Assembly: GCA_947568835.1 (NCBI GenBank)
Contig: OX387609.1
Coordinates: 15,697,708 to 15,761,707 of the forward strand
Reading direction: 5' to 3'
DNA: 64,000 nt
From: Protonemura montana
Taxonomy: Eukaryota > Arthropoda > Insecta > Plecoptera > Nemouridae
In this document: in pieces, positions 1 through 10,900 of the stretch
Layout of the letters: every line of letters starts with the position of its first letter
Position numbering within the stretch: the stretch's first letter is position 1
Notes under the pieces: generated by a model
The model's database searches: none
What the model saw: the letters and a program-made list of their open reading frames with translations, nothing else
Told to the model about the DNA's origin: nothing
Program-made: the position numbers and the translations under genes

Positions 1-797
1 CGAGGAACACTCGCCCGAACCTCCCTCCAGGCCCGCTCAATATTTTGAGTGTGGGCACCGGTCGCAGGGTCCACGAAATTAACAGAGTGATTAACACTCA
101 AATGCTGGTATCCTTCTGCGCCCAAGCAAGCGTAAGCCTTCCAGCAATCCGAAATGACAGTCGTGCCCGGCAAAATCCACTCCTTCACCACACCCAGCAA
201 CGTAGCCGCACTCCTGTCCTCCACCCCAACCACAAACAACTTCTTCGACCCCCGCTGAAATCCCCCAAACACCCACTTCCCCTCCAACACACGACCCCGA
301 TTATACTTCCGCTTCCCAATCTTAGCTTCATCAATTTCCACAATCTCACCAGGCCCACCCAATTTCTCCCTACCACGGAGACACCACTCCACGCACAACT
401 CACGGCAAAAATTGGACCAATCCACCACCGCGTGGCTGGCCATACCGCACTCACGCACCAACATCTCCGTACGCGGGGGCCGCAAAATCGCCCAATACAT
501 TGTGAATAGCGCCACAGTCTTCAAAGACAGCTTCGATCCCTCGAACCACGTACCACGACGCGCAGACACACTAAAATTGCATCGCGCCTTAAAAGTCTTA
601 CCCCCCCTTTTGCTTGTCACAGTCTTGCAACACACGTACCGGAAATCTTTCTTCAAGACACACTTCGCCCCACACTTCTCACAATCCATCCCCCTCCTCA
701 ACACCCCATGCGCCCTCAACCACTCCAACAAACGCTCCTCGTCACAGCACACACAAATAAACTCAACCATAGTACACACACACGAATCGCAAGACAT
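1..797 (-). CDS. Merlin/IS1595-type DDE transposase, truncated by left edge
   Basis: An open frame runs on the minus strand from an ATG at 797-795 off the left edge, about 265 codons without a stop. An N-terminal cysteine-rich part contains DCEKCGAKC and YVCC, which looks like a zinc ribbon. An ISXO2-like DDE core follows: EIDEAKIG gives the first Asp, TVISDCWKAY the second, and HTQNIERAW near the window edge carries the likely catalytic Glu. This family (IS1595/IS1016) includes the eukaryotic Merlin DNA transposons, which cut and paste DNA in the nucleus. No frameshift or stop is visible, unusual in this repeat-decayed window and suggesting a young copy. An in-frame stop at 824-822 lies just upstream of the chosen ATG; the next internal ATG is at 770-768. 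The C-terminus and both terminal inverted repeats cannot be judged here. It lies upstream of the eL42 last exon, probably in an intron of that gene or beside it. Confidence 0.85.
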   Translation of the reverse strand, partial: MSCDSCVCTMVEFICVCCDEERLLEWLRAHGVLRRGMDCEKCGAKCVLKKDFRYVCCKTVTSKRGGKTFKARCNFSVSARRGTWFEGSKLSLKTVALFTMYWAILRPPRTEMLVRECGMASHAVVDWSNFCRELCVEWCLRGREKLGGPGEIVEIDEAKIGKRKYNRGRVLEGKWVFGGFQRGSKKLFVVGVEDRSAATLLGVVKEWILPGTTVISDCWKAYACLGAEGYQHLSVNHSVNFVDPATGAHTQNIERAWREVRASVP

Positions 798-1585
798 CTT
801 GAACAAGAATGAGCAAATATTTCATTCCACGCAATGATAACAGCAATCACCAAACCGGTACCCACACAAATCGGCAACATTCCTACCTGATGCATCGTAC
901 CCTACCTAGTACATCGACATATACACGCAATAACTTACCCCATTAAGAACACTACATACCATAACCCCCATTAATAACTTGCCCCATTACCCAACATTGC
1001 CGCAGCCACAGAAGTTCAGCAACACTCGCCCGAGTCAACTATTGGATGGGTGACCATGATACCTACACATGACTCCCAGTGAATTCACCAAACAGTTGGC
1101 ATCAATGATCGCACACCACCAACACACCACCACCTGTCAGATAGTCGCCATTCGGCACAGTACAACCCGACCAAAACGCAACAAACCATCAAATTCAAAC
1201 AGCAACTACACCCAAAATAACCGTCGCTACACAAGTTGCTACACCTATATCGACTCAAAATTGCACAAGGAATCCAAAAATACCATCAAAAAGGCGATCC
1301 GACAAGAATTACCCGTGCGGCGGTATAGCACAAAATTACCAAATATAAATTAAGACTAGTCGAGAGTATTTATCCATTACCAGTCGCCAAGTAAACCGAG
1401 AAGAATGAGGTGAAGGTTTCGCTAAGATTTATTACTGGCAATATGTAGAGCCACTACTTAAATTCATAGATTTTGAACAGAAATCCTTGGGGCAAAGCCT
1501 TCCAAAGCCTGTATTGCTGCCATTCAGAGAAATTGATGAAATATTCAGCATGTCGTTATAAATGTTACTTGTTTCTTCTGTGCAG
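798..1585. other. Non-coding stretch with a diverged 5S-like fragment
   Basis: No gene is recognised. At about 1013-1065 there is a diverged piece of the 5S-derived SINE: TTCAGCAACACT followed by TATTGGATGGGTGACCATGA. The remainder is probably Merlin element flank and intron of the eL42 gene, ending at the acceptor AG at 1584-1585. Confidence 0.5.
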
Positions 1586-1781
1586 GTACGATCGCAAACA
1601 GCAAGGTTTCGGGGGCCAAACCAAGCCCATCTTCAGGAAGAAAGCCAAGACAACGAAGAAGATCGTGCTGAGAATGGAGTGCACGGATTGCAAGATCAGG
1701 AAGCAGATTCCTCTCAAGCGGTGCAAGCATTTCGAGCTGGGCGGTGACAAGAAGAGGAAGGGACAGATGATCCAGTTCTAA
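1586..1781 (+). CDS. RpL36A: Ribosomal protein eL42 (L36a/L44), last exon
   Basis: This is the last coding exon of eL42, a small zinc-binding protein of the large ribosomal subunit that contacts the tRNA E site. After a TGTGCAG acceptor the exon starts with one base completing a codon, then reads [29 protein letters not shown], two Cys of the zinc site in CTDC and the family's terminal block [16 protein letters not shown], ending in QMIQF and a stop at 1779-1781. It codes for about 64 residues, roughly the C-terminal 60% of the protein. The N-terminal exons are not found between 1 and 1585, so they lie left of the window; the ATG at 1473 is intronic. The second CxxC-type pair looks altered compared with the usual CxxxxC arrangement, but the core match is very strong. 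Confidence 0.95.
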
Positions 1782-1817
1782 ACGCATTCATGTCGCTTAT
1801 TATCTGTCTTCTGTTTC

Positions 1818-1823
1818 AATAAA
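1818..1823 (+). promoter_or_regulatory. Poly(A) signal of eL42
   Basis: AATAAA lies 37 bases after the eL42 stop codon, in a suitable place for its 3' end. Confidence 0.8.
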
Positions 1824-2184
1824 AAAACTTCTAATCACGTCTCCAAGCTGTTTTTAACCGCATTTAAAACACATCGCAGTTTTTACCTTTCGCATTAATC
1901 CTCGACTCTGAATGATCAATCATTGCATCCCAGTCTGTCAGTTTACTATCTTTTGATATCTGGTGTTTTTTAAATAATGTTTTGTCATATCTTTATCAGC
2001 AGGATTGATTGGCTGAGACTCTGACAAGGTAAGCCTGGCCCCAACAGGTCAGTTGTTCTCTTGCCAGCAATTGTTCAACTACACAAGGCCAGCCAGGTTT
2101 GTCACCAGCACAATTTGCTTGCATAGAACTTGTCTTAATTCTATTTGTTGAGTTGTAATGTGCTGAAAGGCTGGGGTATTGAAT

Positions 2185-2475
2185 ATGTTTATTATTTATT
2201 TATTTATTTATTTTCCTTTGACCCGTTCCAGAGTATTGGAAATTGTCAGTTCTACAATTCAGAATACAATCAATATATACAATATATACAATGCTTACAT
2301 ATATATACAGCGAAACATACATGAAAGAATACAACAATTATATATTAATTTTACAGCTCTTCACAATACTCCTTTACTGAGTAAAATGCTTTATCAGTTA
2401 AGTATAATTTCAAATTCGCATAAAGCTGCGGACCTTTTTTACCCTTTAAAAAATTGGGAAGAGCATTAGTCAGTT
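2185..2475 (-). pseudogene. LINE 3' end (reverse-transcriptase ORF tail)
   Basis: On the minus strand, from about 2475 down to a stop at 2353-2351, the frame reads a typical non-LTR element C-terminus: N-x-LP, then NLKLYLTDKAFYSVKEYC. The stop is followed by an A-rich 3' tail (ATTT-type run on plus, 2187-2216). The copy is 5'-truncated and has no reverse-transcriptase core. Confidence 0.65.
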
Positions 2476-4964
2476 ATTAGAAACGTAGAAGGAGAGTAGG
2501 GAACTTACTGAATGAGAGTGGCAGGCCACGAAAGAAGATAATTGTTGGCTGGTTCATGATTCGGCTGTTACTTAAATCACAGTTTTACGTTTACTACATT
2601 TGATCAGAGAAACGCTTTACTCTCCAATACAGATGTGTCATTAGTAGATATACGTGTTATAAGCATTAATTTTATCGAAATTTTAGCGTTTATAGCTAAA
2701 TAGAAAAAAGGGCTTTTGCGATCTACATTCGAAAGGAATGCGGATTTTGGGCAAGCACTGGGATCTTTAATAAAGAAGTGATCAATAATAATAACAATAA
2801 AGAAAATTTTTAGTGAAGTTCTTCAACATCGGTATTTGTTAGGAACTTGGAACAAAATTAATAGCATGAATCAATATTTTACATAAATGCCACCATGAAA
2901 TACATTGTTTGGCAGCATGAGGGACACCTACTACTTATTAAAACTTAACATTGAACAAGTTTCAATGGTAGCTTCCCTAAAAAACCTCTCTGCATCAACA
3001 CTGTTCACTGGGGCACAAATAGTTTGTAAAGTCAGAACTGCAAATAAGGGATTTGAGATTTTTATGGCCATAAGAATTTGAATTAGACCCACTGCCTGGT
3101 ACTAACATAGATAAAGGGAACTAACAACATACTTTGCAAGATTGTCTTTTTGCTCACAGACAAGTCTGGTGTTCCAGATTCCACACATCAAAATATATCC
3201 ATCACTCACAAAGAGTTGCTTTGCTTGATCATCAAAAGTCAAAGATTTATTACACCCCACTGAAATTTGAAATCCTAGCTAATCTCTACACCACAGCACT
3301 AATTGAACTCAACAGGTAGACTGAATGCATGTGGTGCTGGTGCTCACATGTCAAGGAGGGGAAGATTCAGCCAAACAATGGCAATGGTTTCCTACAGCAA
3401 ACAATTTGCCCCACTACTTCTATCATGGGTTTTCCCTTTTGATATTTCAATGAAAACCGAAAGTTCGGAGGAAAGCAATACGAGGGTTCGACGGGCGGTA
3501 TCCCGATTTTTACAGTGAATTACAAACGTTACGTGGAATTTATAAATGGATTTTATTTAGAAACATAGGTGATGAAAAATTTGAACAGATGATAAGTTTA
3601 GTAAATGATACAGTGGTAAAGAATTGAAAAGAGGTATAAAAGTGGTTACGAACAATCACTGAGTTTATGCATGAGATTTTACAAGTATATATTATTATAA
3701 AGTAACTCACCAGGGGAATGGATTCTTGCAGCGTCACACTTGCTCAGTTTAAAATCAGACTTTAGTTGAAAACTAGACTTGTTGAGAAATTGGCAAATTG
3801 AATAAGTTTCTGTGAATTTCTATCAATCAGAATTACAAGTCTAAACGTGATTTTACAAGATGTTACTTTTTGACGACGACTGACGTGGAGGTGTTCTTAC
3901 TGGCTTAGTACTGGCTACTCTCTTTTTACTGCTTTCAAAAACTGGACTATATATACTGGCAAGTGTTCGGCTGCAGTCGACCAAGGGTGGGAACACATAT
4001 GTTGGAATGCGGATATCTGGAAAACCACTCTTCTTAAGTTAATAAGAGATCACATAGTTGCACTCTGGTCTTCATGATAAAGGTGGTATTCTAGAAAGGC
4101 AAGGGTGGCTGTTGACCGTGGTGATTTATATGCTATTGCAGTTAAGACAAGAGATCACATATTGCACTCTGGTCTTCATTATAAACATGGCGCTCTAGAA
4201 GGGCAAGGGTGGATTCCTATGCTAATGAAGTTAAGGGTAGCTTACCATTGTGTTCAGGAATTTGGCCGGTGTACAGGCTCAACAAGGATGCAATCTATGA
4301 TTGCATGGAGGTGGTTGTGAAATGAGAGTAATCACGAGGATTACATCGTGATACTTCTACCCCCTAAACTTAGGAATGTTGACAGCGTTTGATGAGGAAC
4401 AGACCTGACAACAAGACTGGGGGAAATAATATGACAAATTCCTAGAAATATGTGTTGAGAGAGATAAAATAAACATTTTATATTCTTTGCATGGAAATTA
4501 GTGGCTAATTTGCAAAACACACACATTTCAGTATAATAGGTTAATTATCTCTCAATTTAGCATTTATTGCGAAATAAAAAAATCTAGCAATCATTCCCAA
4601 ATTTCATGAGCTGTAAAGAAAACAAAACATATTGATGCTTAATGAATATTTACATATTTTAGCATTTATAGTTAAAACTAAAAACGAGTATTCTACTCAT
4701 TAGATATTAGCAAGCCTAGTCAGAATATTTGCATTTATTTTGTTTTAATTTTTCTTACAATTACAACCTATCTTATTTTTGAGCCCAACGAGCCAAAAGG
4801 CTACACTTCGCGTGGAGCATTACTTAAATTTTCTTAACAATTGTGTTTGATCCTCTAAGCAAAGAATCTCTAGCTCCAAGCACCAGCTTTGTTCGAACCA
4901 ACCTGTAATAAAGCCTGAGCATAATGACAGCGTTGAGTGCCACTAACTTGTCTCGATCTACAGG
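2476..4964. other. Intergenic DNA, no gene recognised
   Basis: AT-rich spacer between eL42 and the lectin. A direct duplication is visible: a segment with AGAGATCACAT and CACTCTGGTCTTCAT occurs near 4047 and again near 4150. The lectin's 5' untranslated exon and promoter should lie here, because the ATG exon begins after an acceptor (CTACAG) at 4963; they cannot be located by eye. Confidence 0.4.
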
Positions 4965-7900
4965 ATGTTAGCTCCCGTTCTGCTCCTTTCACTCGCTGTC
5001 GTATCGGCTGGCGCTCAATCAGCGCTGCCTGAAGTTCGACTGGTGCTCACAGAAGTACCAGACGTGGGCCAATACTTTTTCTATAAAGAAGCTAAAACCT
5101 GGGCTGAAGGGATGAATGTAAGAAATTTATACTAAAGTTAAGGCTAAACTTTTTGAAGAGGAAGGTTACAGGCCAAAATTTTCAACTGCTTTGTAGAAGT
5201 AACAGGTTAAAGGTTTCAAAGTAATGTAGTTGCGAACGTTGATTTGAACTTCGCATTTGCTTTTCTGTGACTTTGAAAACAAGATTTTTCCGCGGGCAAC
5301 GCCAATACTAAGAATTGGAACCGCAAGTCAACTTCTTGAGGCATTTCGGTTCTGAAATACTTCCTCATTTTCACGTTGTAGGAAGCTAAGAAAAAAAAAA
5401 ATTATTGTTAAATGTATTTTAGTGTCAGTACTCTGATCGAGTGGTTGATTCAGAGAGGATAAATTGCTTCTTATTGTTTAGTTTTAGTTTTATTTACTTA
5501 CAACTTGGGAGCAGATACACGTACATATTGTGGGCTGAATAGTAACAGAAGAAGTGTTGTTGCAACTGCAAGTGTTGAGCATTAATAATCATATGAAGTA
5601 GGTACTAAACATATAAATATGATATAATGTAATAGAATATAGTAGTAGCGGTAATATAGTAACTAAGTGGCAATCTTAGCATAAAGGATGTAGGTTGCTT
5701 TTAATTATTAGTCTTTAGCTCTCTCCTATTTATTTAATTATTTAAATCTGCATACAATTACAAAGTATTTGTGTGAGTCTCTGTGCTGAGGAACATTTGG
5801 CATAAAGATGATTGCAATTCTGACTTCGTAGTGGAGATAAAGAACATTTGTAATATAATATGATAAAGATTAATAATAATAATGTTACACATAGAAATTA
5901 ATAATGGGTTTATATGGTATGGGTTTAAGTAAAGCACCTAGTCGCTCTATTCTACATAATGTATTATAATTAAGTTCTGGATTAGGAAGGATTTGAGGGT
6001 TGTGTCAAAGGTGGTGCGAGTTGGGGAATTACTGATGAAAGTTGGGAGATGGTTATTAATTTGTGTGCAGAGGTAATGTGGCTGTGTTTGAAGCGGTAGT
6101 GGGAGTGGGTGGTTGAGTGGATTTCGTGTCTACTTCTTGTGGCGTATGCGTGCGTAGAAGAGTTTAGGGGGAATTGTTGGGGGAGGTTTCGGAGCTATTA
6201 GCCTTTAGCTCTCTCCTATTGGAACCATTACAGTTTATTTTGGGTCAGGTTATGATTCCCAAATGTTTAGGTCCCTGGTTTAATCCTCTTGACAACTGAA
6301 TGTTGCCCATGTTGTTAGTACTGTGCCCTGGAGGGCGGCCACATGGCTGTTGCCAACACGGTCGCGCAGGCAGACGCACTCAAGTCGCTGCTCACGGCAA
6401 ACAACGTCGCCTCTGTCCACATTGGACTCCACGACAAGTTCACTGAATCGCGCTACGCAAGCATCGACGGTGAGTTCAAACATCTTGGTGAGAATATCGC
6501 AGCCACATCGGGACACGCCACCACCGAATGTACAAATAGTCTCACTAAAATTGTAACTTGACATTTTTTTAGATGAAATCTTATTTAAATTGCAAACGCT
6601 TGCAATGCGCAGGGTATTTTATTATTATTAACACTACAACTGTCACAAAAATTTATGCCTAACCGGGGACTCGAACCCCGATCTCCACCTATCGCGGGTG
6701 TTGCTCTAACCAATTAAACTACTTGGACACTGGCTTTTTGAGACGATTTTAGTGTATTTGATGAGAATGACTGATCTCCAAGGAGAAGAACCAAAAGGCT
6801 GTGAATACTCACAGTCACTTTGATTCTAGTGACGCTATATCACGTCACAAACTGTCAAACTCGAGTAACTTCAATTTGACATTGGATTCGTTGCATTTTT
6901 AGATGAAATCTGATTTAAATTGCAACGCTTGTAACGCTTGCAATGTGCGGGGTATTTTATTACCATGAACACTATAACCGTCTCAAATTATATTATCAAA
7001 TATTAAATACAATTTATTTATTTATTCATTTGTAACCCAGGACAATTACAAAGTAACCATATAGGTTCGGTCAATTGACTAGCCTCTTCATAAACAGTAA
7101 TATTTGAACAAGATGAAGATACATGTTTTATATTATTACAGTTATGAAATGTTAGAATGCTATACAAATAGTACATGTGTTTCTATGTGGGATCAATCGT
7201 GGAGGATAGGTATTCGTCTCGGGAGTAGAAGTGGTTTTGTATAAGGAAGTTCCGGAGTCTGGAGTCAAAGATTGAGTGTTTGTAGGCTGTTAATATTTGT
7301 TTTGGAAGATGGTTGTAAATGTTGGTGCGTAGGTAAAGTGGGCTATGTGTGAAGAATGAGTGGGAGTGGGGAATAGCTCGAATATAATTCCTACTTCTAA
7401 TTGCATGGGAGTGAGCAGTGGAGTTGAGGGGGAAGAGGTCGAGGTGGGATGGAACGAGGGTGCTTGCTATCTATATTATAGTGCAAGTGAGGGTCAAGAT
7501 TTGTTGGTTAATGAAGTGGGGCTTGCAGGATTTACAGCGGGATGTTCCAGACATCATTTGAATTGCTTGTTGTTGGATTATGGAAATTTATTTAGCAAGT
7601 GGAGAAGTGCCCCAGAATAGCAGGCCGGCCATATGATAGAGTTAAGAGGGAGTTAAGGAGGAGTTTAGAGGGAGAGCAGTTGAGGGGGAAGAGGTCGGGG
7701 TGGGACAGAACGACGGTGCTTGCTATTTGTATTAAAGTGCAAGTGAGCGTCAGAAAGTGAGGCGAGGGTCAGGAAAATTCTTGTTAAAATTGAAGTAACT
7801 CCATTATTGTTTAACCAGCACCACAAATTCTGTTGCCTAAAATTAGGCATGTAAACAAAACAATCGAAACACAGTTCATTGATACCCTTGTTACTTTTTC

Positions 7901-10900
7901 GTTCTGTTTTCTCCTCTTTTGACAATTTTGAATCCCATATATTTTATTTTTATTTATTTTATTTCCATAACATACATGTTATTACAGTTATACTTCGTCA
8001 AACAATTTAAATTATTAATCATCATTAAAGAATTCTTCTATGTTATAAAACTCCTTGCCCATTAGGTAAACTTTCACTCTTTTTTTAAAGTTTTTGGGGC
8101 TGTCTATGTCTCTTAGACTGGCGGGCAGCGTTTTAAATAGTTTTGCTCCCTTAAAATAGAGGCCCGATTGGTAGAGTGCCATTCTATGTGACTGGCAAGT
8201 TGGCAGTTGCCTAGACCTAGTGATGTATACATGAGAGTCTTGATTTATGAACAGAGAAATATTGGTTTTAACAAATGTGACAGCTTCTAGTATGACAGCT
8301 TCTAGTATGACAGCTTCTAGTATGACAGCTTCTAGTATGACAGCTTCTAGTATGACAGCTTCTAGTATGACAGCTTCTAGTATGACAGCTTCTAGTATGA
8401 CAGCTTCTAGTATGACAGCTTCTAGTATGACAGCTTCTAGTATGACAGCTTCTAGTATGACAGCTTCTAGTATGACAGCTTCTAGTATGACAGCTTCTAG
8501 TATGACAGCTTCTAGTATGACAGCTTCTAGTATGACAGCTTCTAGTATGACAGCTTCTAGTGTGACAGCTAGTATGACAGCTTCTAGTATGACAGCTTCT
8601 AGTGTGACAGCTTCTAGTATGACAGCTTCTAGTATGACAGCTTCTAGTATGACAGCTTCTAGTATGACAGCTTCTAGTATGACAGCTTCTAGTATGACAG
8701 CTTCTAGTATGACAGCTTCTAGTATGACAGCTTCTAGTATGACAGCTTCTAGTATGACAGCTTCTAGTATGACAGCTTCTAGTGTGACAGCTAGTATGAC
8801 AGCTTCTAGTATGACAGCTTCTAGTATGACAGCTTCTAGTATGACAGCTTCTAGTATGACAGCTTCTAGTATGACAGCTTCTAGTATGACAGCTTCTAGT
8901 ATGACAGCTTCTAGTATGACAGCTTCTAGTATGACAGCTTCTAGTATGACAGCTTCTAGTATGACAGCTTCTAGTATGACAGCTTCTAGTATGACAGCTT
9001 CTAGTATGACAGCTTCTAGTATGACAGCTTCTAGTATGACAGCTTCTAGTATGACAGCTTCTAGTATGACAGCTTCTAGTATGACAGCTTCTAGTATGAC
9101 AGCTTCTAGTATGACAGCTTCTAGTATGACAGCTTCTAGTATGACAGCTTCTAGTATGACAGCTTCTAGTATGACAGCTTCTAGTATGACAGCTTCTAGT
9201 ATGACAGCTTCTAGTATGACAGCTTCTAGTGTGACAGCTAGTATGACAGCTTCTAGTATGACAGCTTCTAGTGTGACAGCTTCTAGTATGACAGCTTCTA
9301 GTATGACAGCTTCTAGTATGACAGCTTCTAGTATGACAGCTTCTAGTATGACAGCTTCTAGTATGACAGCTTCTAGTATGACAGCTTCTAGTATGACAGC
9401 TTCTAGTATGACAGCTTCTAGTATGACAGCTTCTAGTATGACAGCTTCTAGTATGACAGCTGCTAGTATGACAGCTGCTAGTATGACAGCTTCTAGTATG
9501 ACAGCTTCTAGTATGACAGCTTCTAGTATGACAGCTTCTAGTATGACAGCTGCTAGTATGACAGCTGCTAGTATGACAGCTTCTAGTATGACAGCTTCTA
9601 GTATGACAGCTTCTAGTATGACAGCTTCTAGTATGACAGCTTCTAGTATGACAGCTTCTAGTATGACAGCTTCTAGTATGACAGCTTCTAGTATGACAGC
9701 TTCTAGTATGACAGCTTCTAGTATGACAGCTTCTAGTATGACAGCTTCTAGTATGACAGCTTCTAGTATGACAGCTTCTAGTATGACAGCTTCATACTAT
9801 CTAGTTCGGATTTTAAAACACGGACAATAGAATCTGGAAGAGACACTTAAAGGGAGAGTTAAACTTTTAGAGGAAAAGTGCAAGAAAGTTGTGTCGTGGT
9901 GTCCACTTCCAGTCATTTATAGTGATGTTTACACTCATTTCTACTTCAATTACCAATAGTTTTCACAAACACTACCTACGTCTGGGTTACTGAAAGCTCA
10001 GTAAAAAAACAATCGATTTCCCCAACATTTGCAACAATTGTGTCTGTTAGTTGAGCGGTTGTTTTTAGAGCCATGGTTTGATGTTCTGATATGTTTTTTT
10101 TGGTTTTGCTCTGCGTTTAAGAGGTTTGCGGTCCTAGAAAGAGTCAAACTTCTCAGACCCTTTAGAAGTTAGACCCTTTCTAGGACCGCAAACCTCTTAA
10201 ACACAGAGAAAAACATATCATAACATTGTGTCTGTTACTTTATCAAAAGTGATAGAAATTGTCACTTTTATCCAGAAATAAAGGAAAATATATATAAACA
10301 ATCACCTTGTTTAGGCATCCTACATGCATCTAACTAAACAAAAAGAAATAATAGAAATTAGTTCCATGCATTTTAGGAGGATGCCAAGACAAATGTTGTT
10401 GGTCGTTGTGAACAAATTAGCATCTAGTCAGTGACAACAGTCAGACTGAGTTTTCCGATCCCCCGATGTTAAATTGGAGGGAAAACTCATTTCCAGGTGG
10501 TGTCGTGAGCACGAGCTCGGAAAACTGGGCGCCGGGTTTTCCGACAAACACGGTCGTCAACAACTGTGGAGGGTTCAACAAGGACGGAATGATTGACATA
10601 GACTGCGCCACTGTCCAGCCCACGATCTGTCAGCTGCGATCATGGTAAGACAGAACTTGCAGCCAAAGACTAACTGGAGCCCTGTATTCCGTGTCACCCT
10701 GTTTTATTCTTTAACCTCTTTCAGCCATTTTAACCCAGGATGGAATATCTGTGTAAATTATACCTGTGCTACGAAGTCATATCAAAATATTAGCATGACC
10801 AACTCAACTAACCATCCGGTGGTCACCCATCCAATACCTGACCCAGCACAGTGTTGCTTAACTTCGGTGATCTCACGAGGACCGGTGTTTCCAACACGCC

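Noticed and set aside
8247..9830. Open frame of 527 codons of Met-Thr-Ala-Ser-Ser repeats as a protein
   Set aside because: Created by a 15-bp array with no other coding feature, inside a lectin intron.
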